In this document: one piece after another, positions 29,228-38,470 of the stretch
Layout of the letters: the number at the start of each line of letters is the position of its first letter
How positions within the stretch are numbered: the stretch's first letter is position 1
From: Cupriavidus taiwanensis LMG 19424
GTDB taxonomy: Bacteria > Pseudomonadota > Gammaproteobacteria > Burkholderiales > Burkholderiaceae
Assembly: GCF_000069785.1 (NCBI RefSeq)
Contig: NC_010528.1
Coordinates: 3,264,001-3,328,000, forward strand
DNA: 64,000 nucleotides
Direction: 5' to 3'
The notes under the pieces: generated by a model
Database searches by the model: none
What the model was told of the DNA's origin: nothing
Seen by the model: the letters and a program-made list of their open reading frames with translations, nothing else
Translations under genes and position numbers: made by a program

Positions 29228-29395
29228 CCCCTCTCCCGCTTGCGGGAGAGGGGTTGGGGGAGCGGGCCGGCGCGGAAGGGGCTACGAACTTCAACGCTGG
29301 AGCAGGCGTTCCTTACGCCGCCACGCGTTTGCTGGCATCGCTGCGGCTGGCTCCCGCCCTCTCCCCCGGCCCCTCTCCCGCGCGCGGGAGAGGGG
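29228..29395. repeat. Inverted pair of REP-like hairpins between livK and livH
   Basis: Two copies of the same 26-bp hairpin occur in inverted orientation: CCCCTCTCCCGC / GCGGGAGAGGGG at 29228-29253, and again at 29370-29395. Each has a G-rich tail pointing inwards (TTGGGGGAGCGGGC on the left; the reverse complement of CTCCCGCCCTCTCCCCCGG on the right), so the whole 168-bp block is an imperfect palindrome around a spacer of about 85 bases. This is the layout of a REP or BIME doublet, or of a small non-autonomous element. Position within an operon could let it tune the livK-to-livH transcript ratio. Confidence 0.7.
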
Positions 29396-29437
29396 GGCAG
29401 ACCGCCGGCTCGCTAACCGCCAAGCCGGCCTTCCTTC

Positions 29438-30646
29438 TTACTTCTTCAACATGGCGCACTTCGACTCGGCCACCGTGGTGAAGGCCTGGTCGCCCGGGAT
29501 GGTCGCGACCACCTTCAGGTAATCCCACGGCTTCTTCGACTCGGCCGCGGTCTTCACCTGCATCAGGTACATGTCGTGGATGCCACGGCCGTCCTGGCGG
29601 ATATAGCCCTTGGTGTAGAAGTCGTTGATCTTCATCTTCTTGAGCTCGGCCATGACCTTGTCCGGATCGTCGGTCTTGGCGGCTTCCACGGCCTTCAGGT
29701 AGGTGCTGGCCGCCGAGTAGTCCGCTGCCTGCAGGCTGCTCGGCATCTTCTTCATCTTGCCGAAGAAGCGGTTGGCGAACTTGCGGGTGTCGTCGTTCAT
29801 GTCCCAGTACCAGCTGTCGGTCATCAGCAGGCCTTCGGTGTTCTTCAGGCCGAGGCTGTGCACATCGTTGATGAACATCAGCAGGCCGGCGATCTTCATC
29901 GACTTGGTGATGCCGAATTCCTTGGCCGCCTTGATCGCGTTGATGGTGTCGCCGCCGGCGTTGGCCAGGCCCAGGATCTGCGCCTTGGACGATTGCGCCT
30001 GCAGCAGGAACGACGAGAAGTCCGAAGCCGACAGCGGATGGCGCACCTGGCCCACCACGGTGCCGCCATTGGCCTTGACCACTGCGGCGGTGTCCTGCTC
30101 CAGCGAGTGGCCAAAGGCATAGTCGGCGGTCAGGAAGAACCACGACTTGCCGCCCTGCTTGACCACCGCGCTGCCGGTGCCCTTGGCCAGCGCGACCGTG
30201 TCATAGGCATAGTGCACCGTGTAAGGGGAGCACTCTTCGTTGGTCAGGCGCGCGGTGCCGGCGCCGATGTTGATGTAGACGCGCTTCTTCTCCGAAGCGA
30301 CCTTGTTCATCGCCAGCGCGGTGCCGGAATTGGTGCCGCCCAGCAGCATGTCCAGGCCTTGCTGGTCCATCCATTCGCGCGCCTTCGAAGCGGCGATGTC
30401 GGCCTTGTTCTGGTGGTCGGCCGAGACGATCTCGATGGGCTTGCCCAGCACCTTGCCGCCGCGGTCCTCGACCGCCATCTTGATGGCTTCCAGGCCGCCG
30501 GGGCCGTCGATATCGGCATACAGGCCCGACATGTCGGTGATGTAGCCGATCTTGACGGTGTCGCCCGATACCTGTGCCGCAGCGCCGAAGGACACCGCAC
30601 CCATGGCAATGGCCGCCATCGCGGCCGCGAGCCGAGTCTTTTTCAT
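29438..30646 (-). CDS. Branched-chain amino-acid type ABC substrate-binding protein (system 2)
   Basis: A 402-residue periplasmic binding protein. Signal peptide [25 protein letters not shown], then [35 protein letters not shown], typical of binding proteins of systems for amides, urea-like or aromatic compounds as well as branched-chain amino acids. [29 protein letters not shown] contains the type I hinge region. The start at 30646 has AGGAGACAGGGAAA upstream; the frame extends 33 codons further. It lies between livF and the repeat-rich spacer before livH. Confidence 0.93.
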   Translation of the reverse strand: MKKTRLAAAMAAIAMGAVSFGAAAQVSGDTVKIGYITDMSGLYADIDGPGGLEAIKMAVEDRGGKVLGKPIEIVSADHQNKADIAASKAREWMDQQGLDMLLGGTNSGTALAMNKVASEKKRVYINIGAGTARLTNEECSPYTVHYAYDTVALAKGTGSAVVKQGGKSWFFLTADYAFGHSLEQDTAAVVKANGGTVVGQVRHPLSASDFSSFLLQAQSSKAQILGLANAGGDTINAIKAAKEFGITKSMKIAGLLMFINDVHSLGLKNTEGLLMTDSWYWDMNDDTRKFANRFFGKMKKMPSSLQAADYSAASTYLKAVEAAKTDDPDKVMAELKKMKINDFYTKGYIRQDGRGIHDMYLMQVKTAAESKKPWDYLKVVATIPGDQAFTTVAESKCAMLKK

Positions 30647-30725
30647 TTCCCTGTCTCCTGATTTGCGGCGGCGTGCGCGCCACCCGTTCCTGCCAACAAG
30701 CAACCATCGATCCGCAGTGCGCGGA

Positions 30726-31463
30726 TCAGACCCCGAGCAATTCATGCAGCACCGGCATCTTGGCCTGCAGCTCGCTGGCCGCGAAGCGTTCGACGATGGT
30801 GCCGTGCTCCATCACGTAGAAGCGGTCCGCCAGCGGCGCGGCGAAGCGGAAGTTCTGCTCCACCATCACCACCGTGTAGCCCTTCTGCTTGAGCATCCGG
30901 ATCATGCGCGCCAGCGCCTGCACGATCACCGGTGCCAGCCCTTCCGAGATCTCGTCGAGCAGCAGCAGGTTGGCCCCGGTGCGCAGGATGCGCCCGACCG
31001 CCAGCATCTGCTGCTCGCCGCCCGACAGGCGCGTGCCCTGGCTCTGGCGGCGCTCCTTCAGGTTCGGGAACATCTCGTAGATCTCGGCCTCGCTCATGCC
31101 CTGGCTGCCGCCGTTCCCTATGCCGGCACCCTTGAGCACCGGCGGCAGCATCAGGTTCTCTTCGCACGAGAGGCTGGAGAAGATGGCGCGCTCTTCCGGG
31201 CAATAGCCGATCCCGTAGTGCGCGATCTTGTGCGTGGGCAGGCCGATGGTCTCGTGGCCATTGACCCGGATCGAGCCCTTGCGCGCGCCGGTCAGGCCCA
31301 TGATCGCGCGCAGCGTGGTGGTGCGTCCGGCGCCGTTGCGGCCCAGCAGCGTGACCACTTCGCCGCGGTTCACGGTCAGGTCCACGCCGTGCAGGATGTG
31401 CGATTCGCCGTACCAGGCGTGCAGGCCCTTGATTTCCAGGGCCGGAGTATTGGCTGTGCTCAT
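30726..31463 (-). CDS. livF: ABC ATPase LivF (system 2) with arginine in Walker A
   Basis: A 245-residue LivF-type ATPase. The Walker A reads GRNGAGRTTT (residues 41-50), with Arg47 where the catalytic lysine is normally found; the codon is CGC at 31325-31323. Other motifs look intact: signature LSGGEQQMLAVGRIL, Walker B LLLLDEISEGLAP and the H-loop equivalent MVEQNFRFA, where Gln and Asn replace the usual histidine. That H-loop change is common in LivF, the lysine change much less so. If it cannot hydrolyse ATP, the partner LivG (intact) would drive transport. ATG at 31463, 17 bases after livG. Confidence 0.94.
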   Translation of the reverse strand: MSTANTPALEIKGLHAWYGESHILHGVDLTVNRGEVVTLLGRNGAGRTTTLRAIMGLTGARKGSIRVNGHETIGLPTHKIAHYGIGYCPEERAIFSSLSCEENLMLPPVLKGAGIGNGGSQGMSEAEIYEMFPNLKERRQSQGTRLSGGEQQMLAVGRILRTGANLLLLDEISEGLAPVIVQALARMIRMLKQKGYTVVMVEQNFRFAAPLADRFYVMEHGTIVERFAASELQAKMPVLHELLGV

Positions 31464-31480
31464 GGTGTCGTTCCCCGGCC

Positions 31481-32257
31481 TTAGTGCGCGCCCTGCAGTT
31501 CCGCGTCGGCGGTGCCCATGTAGGCTTCCATCACGCGCGGGTCCTTCGACACTTCCGCGTACGGGCCTTCGGCCAGGATCGCGCCGCGTTGCAGCACCGT
31601 GATCTTGTCGGCGATCGAAGAGACCACGCTCATGTTGTGCTCCACCATCAGGATGGTGCGCCCCGTCGAGACCTGCTTGATCAGCTGCGTGACGCGGTCC
31701 ACGTCCTCGTGGCCCATGCCCTGCGTCGGTTCGTCGAGCAGCATCAGCTCCGGCTCCATCGCCAGCGTGGTGGCGATCTCCAGCGCGCGCTTGCGCCCGT
31801 ACGGCAGGTTCACCGTGAGCGTGTGCGCGAACTCGGTCAGCCCGACCTGCTCGAGCAGCTCCATGGCACGGTCGTTGAGCACGTCCAGCGAGCGCTCGCT
31901 GCGCCAGAACTGGTACGCGGTGCCCAGTTGCCGCTGCAGGCCGATGCGCACGTTCTCCATCACCGTCAGGTGCGGAAACACGGCCGAAATCTGGAACGAG
32001 CGGATCACGCCGCGCCGCGCGATCTGCGCAGGCTTCTCGCGGGTGATGTCGATGCCGTTGAAAAGAATGGTGCCGGTGGTCGGCTCCAGGAACTTGGTGA
32101 GCAGGTTGAAGCAAGTGGTCTTGCCCGCGCCGTTGGGGCCGATCAACGCATGGATCGAGCCGCGGCGCACCCGCAGGTTGACGTCGCTCACCGCCGTGAA
32201 CCCCTTGAACTCCTTGGTGAGGTTCCGCGTTTCCAGGATGGTTTCCTGCTGGTTCAT
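31481..32257 (-). CDS. livG: Branched-chain amino-acid type ABC ATPase LivG (system 2)
   Basis: A 258-residue LivG-type ATPase. Walker A GPNGAGKTTCFNLLTK (about residues 39-54), the LivG-type region IARRGVIRSFQISAVFPHLTVMENV, signature LPYGRKRALEIATTL, Walker B LMLLDEPTQGMGHEDVD and H-loop VEHNMSVV are all present. It is the first gene of the second Liv operon; all catalytic residues look conserved, unlike its partner LivF. The ATG at 32257 has AGGAGACATG upstream. Confidence 0.95.
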   Translation of the reverse strand: MNQQETILETRNLTKEFKGFTAVSDVNLRVRRGSIHALIGPNGAGKTTCFNLLTKFLEPTTGTILFNGIDITREKPAQIARRGVIRSFQISAVFPHLTVMENVRIGLQRQLGTAYQFWRSERSLDVLNDRAMELLEQVGLTEFAHTLTVNLPYGRKRALEIATTLAMEPELMLLDEPTQGMGHEDVDRVTQLIKQVSTGRTILMVEHNMSVVSSIADKITVLQRGAILAEGPYAEVSKDPRVMEAYMGTADAELQGAH

Positions 32258-32608
32258 GTCTCCTGCCCGCCCTCTTGCTGAACTGCCGGGGTGATGCCCG
32301 GCACTGACAATGGTCCGAACCGGCCTTGTAGGCCCTTGCTGCCGCTTGTTCCGTCAGGGTCGCCGTGGTTGCCGGCCACGCCCGCGGTTTTTATCTGTGC
32401 GGGGCGGCTCCCGCGCGGGGTGCGACGGCGGCATGGCATGTGCCGCCGAAGCACCCTGTGAGGCGTCTATTGTGTGCGCCTGTTGCATCGCAAAACATCG
32501 GGGTTTGCACTATGAAACATGAACCAAGTGTCAGTTTTTTTGCGGCCACACAAGCGCCGCGCAGGCCACATGATCACCGCCCCGCCGGTGATCCTGTGGC
32601 GTGGCGCT
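32258..32608. other. Intergenic region between livG and the GMC oxidoreductase gene
   Basis: About 350 bases without a credible gene. It must contain the promoter of the second Liv operon, but I saw no convincing box pair. At 32565-32600 an imperfect 15-bp hairpin (GCCACATGATCACCG with CGGTGATCCTGTGGC, one mismatch) lies nine bases beyond the oxidoreductase stop. No U-run follows it, so termination there is uncertain. Confidence 0.5.
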
Positions 32609-34300
32609 TCAGGCGCTTGTTGCCGCTGTCACCGGCACCGGACTCGTTTCGGCCGGCGCCCCTGCCGGGCTTGCCACTTCGGTTGCCAGGGCGCGCTGCC
32701 TGCGGTCTTCACGGATCATGTCGCTGGCGCGCTCGGCGATCATGATGGTCGGCGAGTTGGTATTGCCCGAGGTGATCAGCGGCATCACCGAGGCATCGAC
32801 CACGCGCAGCCCCTGCACGCCCAGCACGCGCAGCCGATGGTCGACCACCGCCATGGGATCGTCGGCGCGGCCCATCTTGCAGGTGCCTACCGGATGGAAG
32901 ATGGTGGTGCCGATATTGCCGGCGGCCTCGGCCAGCTGCTCGTCGCTCTCGAAGGCCGGCCCCGGCAGCCATTCCTCGGGCCGGTACGGCGCCAGCGCCG
33001 GCGACGCCACGATGCGGCGCGTGAGCCGGATCGAATCGGCGGCGACCTTGCGGTCCTCGTCGGTCGACAGGTAGTTGGGTGCGATCACCGGCGCCTGGCG
33101 GAAGTCAGCGCTGCCGGCATGCACGCTGCCGCGCGAGGTCGGGCGCAGGTTGCAGGCGCTGGCGGTAAAGGCGTTAAAGGCGTGGAGCGGATCGCCGAAC
33201 TTGTCCAGCGACAGCGGCTGCACGTGGTACTCGATGTTCGGCCGCGCCTGCGACGGATCCGAGCGCGCGAACGCGCCCAGCTGCGATGGCGCCATGCTCA
33301 TCGGCCCGCTCTGGTTGAAGGCATACTGCACGCCGATGCAGAACTTGCCCCACAGGCTGGCGGCGCGCGTGTTCAGCGTGCGCACGCCATTGACCTTGAC
33401 CACGGTGCGCAGCTGCAGGTGGTCCTGCAGGTTTTCGCCCACGCCGGGCAGCGCATGGCGCACCGCAATGCCCAGCGCCTGCAGCCGTTCAGGCTGGCCG
33501 ATGCCGGACAACTCCAGCAACTGCGGCGTGTTCACCGCGCCGGCGGCAAGGATCACCTCGAGCCTGGCCGCCGCCGCATGCGCGCGGCCGCCGCCGAGAT
33601 AGCTGACGCCGGTGCAGCGGCGCCCGTCGAAGTCCAGTCCACTCACCTGCGCCCCGGTGACGATGGTCAGGTTGGGCCGCTCCGACGCGCGCCGCAGAAA
33701 TGCCTTGGCGGTGTTCCAGCGGATGCCGCGGCGCTGGTTCACTTCGAAATACCCGACGCCGAAATTGTCGCCGCGGTTGAAGTCGTCGGTGCGCGGGATG
33801 CCCGCTTGCTCGGCCGCATCGGCAAAGCGCTCCAGGATGTCCCAGCGCAGCCGCTGCCCCTCGACGCGCCATTCGCCGCCGGCGCCGTGGAATTCGCTTG
33901 GGCCGCGGTGATGGTCTTCGCTGCGCTTGAACAGCGGCAGCACATTGTCCCAGCGCCAGCCGTCGTCGCCGGTCAGCCGCGCCCACTCGTCATAGTCCTC
34001 GCGCTGGCCGCGCATGTAGATCATGCCGTTGATCGACGAGCAGCCGCCCAGCACGCGGCCGCGCGGATAACCCAGCGAGCGCCCGTTCAGCCCTGCTTCG
34101 GCCTCGGTGCGATAGAGCCAGTCGGTGCGCGGGTTGCCGATGCAGTAGAGGTACCCCACCGGGATGTGGATCCAGTGGTAATCGTCCTTGCCGCCGGCTT
34201 CCAGCAGCAGCACGCTGACGTCCGGGTCCTGGGTCAGGCGGTTCGCCAGGACACAGCCGGCGGAACCCGCGCCCACGATGATGTAGTCGAATGTCTCCAT
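32609..34300 (-). CDS. GMC-family FAD-dependent alcohol dehydrogenase/oxidase
   Basis: A 563-residue flavoprotein of the glucose-methanol-choline family. The dinucleotide fold IIVGAGSAGCVLANRL begins at residue 6; the GMC signature 1 PRGRVLGGCSSINGMIYMRG lies near residue 78, and signature 2 (LAAGAVNTPQLLELSGIG) near residue 255. The catalytic histidine is in IFHPVGTCKMG, and the C-terminal ends the fold at ITSGNTNSPTIMIAERASDMI. Choline dehydrogenase is the commonest annotation, but the pairing with a methylmalonate-semialdehyde dehydrogenase suggests a short-chain alcohol or hydroxy-acid substrate. It starts 26 bases after the upstream dehydrogenase gene, as an operon. Confidence 0.93.
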   Translation of the reverse strand: METFDYIIVGAGSAGCVLANRLTQDPDVSVLLLEAGGKDDYHWIHIPVGYLYCIGNPRTDWLYRTEAEAGLNGRSLGYPRGRVLGGCSSINGMIYMRGQREDYDEWARLTGDDGWRWDNVLPLFKRSEDHHRGPSEFHGAGGEWRVEGQRLRWDILERFADAAEQAGIPRTDDFNRGDNFGVGYFEVNQRRGIRWNTAKAFLRRASERPNLTIVTGAQVSGLDFDGRRCTGVSYLGGGRAHAAAARLEVILAAGAVNTPQLLELSGIGQPERLQALGIAVRHALPGVGENLQDHLQLRTVVKVNGVRTLNTRAASLWGKFCIGVQYAFNQSGPMSMAPSQLGAFARSDPSQARPNIEYHVQPLSLDKFGDPLHAFNAFTASACNLRPTSRGSVHAGSADFRQAPVIAPNYLSTDEDRKVAADSIRLTRRIVASPALAPYRPEEWLPGPAFESDEQLAEAAGNIGTTIFHPVGTCKMGRADDPMAVVDHRLRVLGVQGLRVVDASVMPLITSGNTNSPTIMIAERASDMIREDRRQRALATEVASPAGAPAETSPVPVTAATSA

Positions 34301-34326
34301 GGCGCTTGTTATGGTGATGGTCGGGT

Positions 34327-35853
34327 TTACTTCGCCACCGGCATGGTGAACTCGGCGCCCTTGGCGATCGCGTCCGGCCAGCGCTGCATCACGCTCTTGT
34401 AGCGCGTGTAGAAGCGCACGCCCTCTTCGCCATAGGCATGGTGGTCGCCGAACAGCGAGCGCTTCCAGCCGCCGAACGAATGCCACGCCATCGGCACCGG
34501 GATCGGCACGTTGATGCCGACCATGCCTACCTGGATCTGCCGCGCGAACGCGCGCGCGATGCCGCCGTCGCTGGTGTAGCACGATACGCCGTTGCCGTAC
34601 TCGTGCGCGTTGATCAGCGCCACCGCCTCGGCAAAGTCGTGCACGCGCACCACGGACAGCACCGGCCCGAAGATCTCTTCCTTGTAGATCGTCATCTCCG
34701 GCGTGACATGGTCGAACAGCGTGCCACCGACGTAGAAGCCGTTCTCGTGGCCATCGACCTTGTGGCCGCGGCCATCGGTCACCAGTGTCGCGCCTTCGGC
34801 CACGCCCTGGGCGATATACCCCTCGACCTTGGCCTTGTGCGCGCCGGTCACCAGCGGGCCCATCTCGGCATCGGCCTCCATGCCGTTGCGGATCTTCAGC
34901 GCGCGGGCGCGTTCGGCCAGCCGCGGCACCAGTTTGTCGGCCACGTCGCCGACCGCTACCGCCACCGAGATCGCCATGCAGCGCTCGCCGGCCGAGCCAT
35001 AGGCCGCGCCGATCAGCGCGTCGACGGCCTGGTCCAGATCCGCATCGGGCATCACCACCAGGTGGTTCTTGGCGCCGCCCAGCGCCTGCACGCGCTTGCC
35101 GTGCTTCGTCCCTTCGGTGTAGATGTACTCGGCGATCGGCGTCGAGCCGACGAACGACAGCGCCTGCACGTCGGGGTGCGCCAGCAGCGCGTCGACCGCT
35201 TCCTTGTCGCCCTGCACCACGTTGAACACGCCGTCGGGCAGGCCCGCCTGGCGCAGCAAATCTGCAATCAGCAGGCTGGGGGACGGGTCGCGCTCGGACG
35301 GCTTGAGCACGAAGGTATTGCCGCACGCCAGCGCCACCGGGAACATCCACATCGGCACCATCACCGGGAAGTTGAACGGCGTGATGCCGGCCACCACGCC
35401 CAGCGGCTGGCGCAGGTTCCAGTTGTCGATGCCGCCGCCGATGTTGTCGGTGAAATCGGTCTTGAGCAGGTTGGGGATGCCACAGGCGAACTCCACCACC
35501 TCGATGCCGCGCGTGACCTCGCCCTTCGCGTCCGAGAACACCTTGCCGTGCTCGCGCGTGATCAGCGCGGCGAGGTCGTCGTGGTGCTGGTCCAGCAGCT
35601 CCTTGAACTTGAACAGGATGCGCGCGCGGCGCAGCGGCGGGGTGTCGGCCCACGCCGGGAACGCGGCCCGGGCGGCGGCCACGGCATCGGCCACGTCTTG
35701 GGCGGTGCCCAGCGCGACGCGCGCGGCCACTTCGCCGGTGGCGGGATTGTAGATATCGGCCAGGCGCTGCGACGCGCCTCGGGTCTGGCGGCCCCCGATG
35801 CTGTGGCCGATGATGGCCTGCACTGCGCTGGCCTCTGCAAGGATGTCTTCCAC
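34327..35853 (-). CDS. mmsA: CoA-acylating methylmalonate-semialdehyde dehydrogenase
   Basis: This aldehyde dehydrogenase oxidises methylmalonate semialdehyde (or malonate semialdehyde) to propionyl- or acetyl-CoA, in valine, inositol or beta-alanine breakdown. From a GTG at 35853 it gives 508 residues; AGGAG lies six bases upstream, and this choice keeps the family start ([18 protein letters not shown]). NAD-binding [22 protein letters not shown], the [15 protein letters not shown] segment and the catalytic Cys292 in [12 protein letters not shown] are present, with [11 protein letters not shown] near the C-terminus. The frame runs 79 codons further upstream without similarity. Divergent from a LysR gene. 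Confidence 0.95.
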   Translation of the reverse strand: MEDILAEASAVQAIIGHSIGGRQTRGASQRLADIYNPATGEVAARVALGTAQDVADAVAAARAAFPAWADTPPLRRARILFKFKELLDQHHDDLAALITREHGKVFSDAKGEVTRGIEVVEFACGIPNLLKTDFTDNIGGGIDNWNLRQPLGVVAGITPFNFPVMVPMWMFPVALACGNTFVLKPSERDPSPSLLIADLLRQAGLPDGVFNVVQGDKEAVDALLAHPDVQALSFVGSTPIAEYIYTEGTKHGKRVQALGGAKNHLVVMPDADLDQAVDALIGAAYGSAGERCMAISVAVAVGDVADKLVPRLAERARALKIRNGMEADAEMGPLVTGAHKAKVEGYIAQGVAEGATLVTDGRGHKVDGHENGFYVGGTLFDHVTPEMTIYKEEIFGPVLSVVRVHDFAEAVALINAHEYGNGVSCYTSDGGIARAFARQIQVGMVGINVPIPVPMAWHSFGGWKRSLFGDHHAYGEEGVRFYTRYKSVMQRWPDAIAKGAEFTMPVAK

Positions 35854-36050
35854 TTCCGCTCCTGATGCTGGTGCTCCGGGCAATGCGGCCCGCTCGATTG
35901 GTCCCGTCCATCTTTGCGTCCGGTGAAGACGCTGCCACGCAGCGCCGCGCACCGGCCGCCGCACGTATGCCGTGCGGCACAAGACTTCAGGCCATGGTTG
36001 AGCGCAAGCTTGGTGCAGTTGCACGGCCCCGTCCAATGATTTATCGTCAA

Positions 36051-36080
36051 TCGCAATATAAGCTGCGCAAAATATTGCGA
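36051..36080. promoter_or_regulatory. Perfect inverted repeat, candidate LysR operator
   Basis: TCGCAATAT (36051-36059) and ATATTGCGA (36072-36080) are perfect 9-bp inverted arms separated by 12 bases, in the AT-rich gap between mmsA and the LysR gene. It starts about 60 bases before the LysR start codon and lies about 200 bases from the mmsA start, the expected location of a LysR recognition site serving both. Confidence 0.6.
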
Positions 36081-36109
36081 CGCAACACACCCATCCTTCC
36101 GCCGCCCCC

Positions 36110-36997
36110 TTGGACCTCCATCACCTGCGCGCCTTTGTCGCCGTCGCGCGCGAAGGCAACCTGACCCGCGCCGCACAGCGGCTGCACCTGACCCAGCCCG
36201 CGGTCAGCCTGCAGCTGAAGGCGCTGCAGGCTGCGTGGCGAATCCGGCTGTTCGAGCGCACTGCGGCGGGCCTGACGCTGACCGCCGATGGCGCCGCGCT
36301 GCTGCCCTTGGCCGAGCGCATCCTCGATGGCGTGGGCGACCTGCAGCATACCGTCAGCGCCATGCATCACACCGTGCGCGGACGGCTGGCGATCGGCACC
36401 ATCCTCGATCCGGAATTCACGCGGCTGGGCCCGATGCTGCGCACGCTGGTCGAGCGCCATCCGCAGATCGGCACCGAGCTGCGCCACGGCATGTCGGGCT
36501 GGGTGCTGCAGCAGGTACGCAGCGGCGCGCTCGATGTCGGCTTCTACCTGGGGCAGCCGGCCGAGCCCGGCTTCCACGCGCTGACGCTGACGCCGTTTTC
36601 GTATTACGTGGTCGCGCCCAAAGGCTGGAAGGAGCGCACCGCGCTGCGTTCGTGGGCGCAGCTGGCGACGCTGCCATGGATCTGGACCCCGCCGGAGTCG
36701 GCGCACAACCGGCTGTTGTCCGCGCACTTCGCACAGGCGGGCGTGGACCCGGCCACCGTGCCCAAGGTGGCGCATGTCGACCAGGAAGCGTCGATGCGGG
36801 ACCTGGTGCGCTCCGGCGTGGGGCTGTCGCTGGTGCGCGACGCGATTGCGCTGCGCGAGTCGCATGCGCACGGGCTGGTGATTGTCGAAGGGGTCTCGGT
36901 GCAGACCGAGCTGACCCTGGTATGCCTGGCCGCGCGCCGCGACGACCCGGTGGTCGCGGCCGCGTTCGGCGTGGCCGAGTCCGTGTTCCGTACCTAG
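36110..36997 (+). CDS. LysR-family transcriptional regulator
   Basis: A 295-residue LysR regulator. The winged helix-turn-helix is [41 protein letters not shown], followed by [16 protein letters not shown] and an effector domain from about residue 90 ([31 protein letters not shown]). The start is a TTG at 36110, required because no in-frame ATG or GTG precedes the DNA-binding domain. The divergent mmsA operon is the likely target. Its last four bases overlap the convergent hydrolase gene. Confidence 0.92.
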   Translation: MDLHHLRAFVAVAREGNLTRAAQRLHLTQPAVSLQLKALQAAWRIRLFERTAAGLTLTADGAALLPLAERILDGVGDLQHTVSAMHHTVRGRLAIGTILDPEFTRLGPMLRTLVERHPQIGTELRHGMSGWVLQQVRSGALDVGFYLGQPAEPGFHALTLTPFSYYVVAPKGWKERTALRSWAQLATLPWIWTPPESAHNRLLSAHFAQAGVDPATVPKVAHVDQEASMRDLVRSGVGLSLVRDAIALRESHAHGLVIVEGVSVQTELTLVCLAARRDDPVVAAAFGVAESVFRT

Positions 36998-37926
36998 CGC
37001 TGCGGGCTGGCCAGCCGGCGCTGCAGCCAGCCCGTCAGTGCCGCGAACACTTCGCCGCGCAGCGGCTGCGCTTCATTGAAGATCTCGTGGTAGCCATGGT
37101 CGAACCAGACTTGTTCGCGCAGGTCGGGCGGCGCATTGTCGAAGAAGGTACGGCTGCCGGCCGGGTCCACCACGCGGTCGGCGCCGCCGACCAGCATCAG
37201 CATGGGCGCCTCCAGCAGCGCCGCGTCGGCCTGGGCCTGCGCCATGCCGCGAAGGAACCCTTCCAGCACGCCGGCGGTGATGGTGGTCTGCACCAGCGGA
37301 TCGGCGCGATAGGCGGCAACCACCGCCGGGTCGTGCGACAAATGCCGCGCATCGATGGGATTGGGCACGCGCAGCCGCGGCGCCAGCCCCAGCAGCACGC
37401 GGTGGAGCGCCAGCGCCGGCCGCGACAGCCGCAGCGCCAGCGCCGGCGACGACAGCACCAGCGCGCGCACCGGCCGCACCCGCGCGGTGGCAAAGCGCGC
37501 CGCGATCAGCCCGCCCATGCTGTGGCCGAGCAGGATCGGCAACTCGTGCCAGCCCGGCACCGCGGCATCGTAGATTTCTGCGAGGTCGTTCAGGTAGGCG
37601 TCCGGATGCTCGGCGACCATGCGCGCACCGCCGCTCGCGCCGTGGCCGCGCAGGTCGAAGGCTCGCACGCGCAGCCCCAGGCCGCACAGCACATCGGCAA
37701 CATGCTGGTAACGGCCGGCGTGTTCGGCAAGCCCGTGCACCAGCAGCACCGAGCCGAGCGGTTCGGCAAAGCGTGCCGGATCGGGTTGCCAGGTACGCAG
37801 CAGCAGCTCGGTGCCGTCGCGCATGCGCTGGCGGCTCTGCACCGGCGCATGCGCCGCCGCCGGGCTGGCGGCGGGCGGGGTGGCGACGCCGGCCATGGCT
37901 GGATCGTCCGTCATCGGCTGTTCCAT
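36994..37926 (-). CDS. Alpha/beta-hydrolase, monoacylglycerol-lipase-like
   Basis: A 310-residue serine hydrolase of the monoacylglycerol-lipase/lysophospholipase type. HG dipeptide VLLVHGLAEHAGRY lies near residue 61, and the nucleophile elbow GHSMGGLIAARFA at about 133. The acidic residue is probably in LVGGADRVVDPAGS and the histidine in FDHGYHEIFNE. No signal peptide is visible; the N-terminal 35 residues are low-complexity Ala/Pro-rich, and translation could start at the internal MRDGTE. It is convergent with the LysR gene. Substrate and role are unknown. Confidence 0.9.
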   Translation of the reverse strand: MEQPMTDDPAMAGVATPPAASPAAAHAPVQSRQRMRDGTELLLRTWQPDPARFAEPLGSVLLVHGLAEHAGRYQHVADVLCGLGLRVRAFDLRGHGASGGARMVAEHPDAYLNDLAEIYDAAVPGWHELPILLGHSMGGLIAARFATARVRPVRALVLSSPALALRLSRPALALHRVLLGLAPRLRVPNPIDARHLSHDPAVVAAYRADPLVQTTITAGVLEGFLRGMAQAQADAALLEAPMLMLVGGADRVVDPAGSRTFFDNAPPDLREQVWFDHGYHEIFNEAQPLRGEVFAALTGWLQRRLASPQR

Positions 37927-38035
37927 TCGCAGGTCTCCTGCCGGCGCGCGGGGGCCAGATGCGCGGCCAGCTATTTGTTGTTATGGCGACCGCTGTGCCG
38001 GCCAGCGCCGGCCCTGCTATGGCTTCAGCCGTGGC

Positions 38036-38470
38036 TCAGGGCATGGCTTTGGCGGTGTGGCAGTCCGGCCGGGCGGGCGCGTCCGGCTGCGCCATGTCGG
38101 CCAGGATCGGGCAGTCCGGTCGGTCGTCGCCGCTGCAGTGCTGCGCCAGCTCGCGCAGCGTGTCGCGCATCGCCGCCAGTTCGGCGATGCGCTGCTCCAG
38201 GTCGGCCACATGCCGCAGCGTCAGCGCCTTGACGTCGGCGCTGGCGCGGCCCCGGTCGTGCCACAGTGACAGCAGGTCGCGGATCTCGTCGAGCGAGAAT
38301 CCCAGATTACGGGCACGCCGCACGAAGCGCAAGGTATGCACCGCGCGTTCGTCATAGCGGCGGTAGCCGCCATCGGTGCGCGGCGGCGCCGCCACCAGCC
38401 CGATCGATTCATAGTGGCGGATCATCTTGGCCGATACGCCCGAGGCCTGTGCCGCTTCGCCGATATTCAT
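38036..38470 (-). CDS. cueR: MerR-family copper-responsive regulator CueR
   Basis: CueR activates copper-export genes when one Cu(I) binds its metal loop, by untwisting promoters with a 19-bp spacer. The 144-residue product has the MerR helix-turn-helix ([26 protein letters not shown]), a dimer helix, and the two metal ligands Cys112 and Cys120 in [13 protein letters not shown], the same numbers as in Escherichia coli CueR. Its ATG overlaps the copA stop by four bases (ATGA), so the two are co-transcribed and translationally coupled. Two matching operators lie upstream of copA and copZ. Confidence 0.96.
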   Translation of the reverse strand: MNIGEAAQASGVSAKMIRHYESIGLVAAPPRTDGGYRRYDERAVHTLRFVRRARNLGFSLDEIRDLLSLWHDRGRASADVKALTLRHVADLEQRIAELAAMRDTLRELAQHCSGDDRPDCPILADMAQPDAPARPDCHTAKAMP

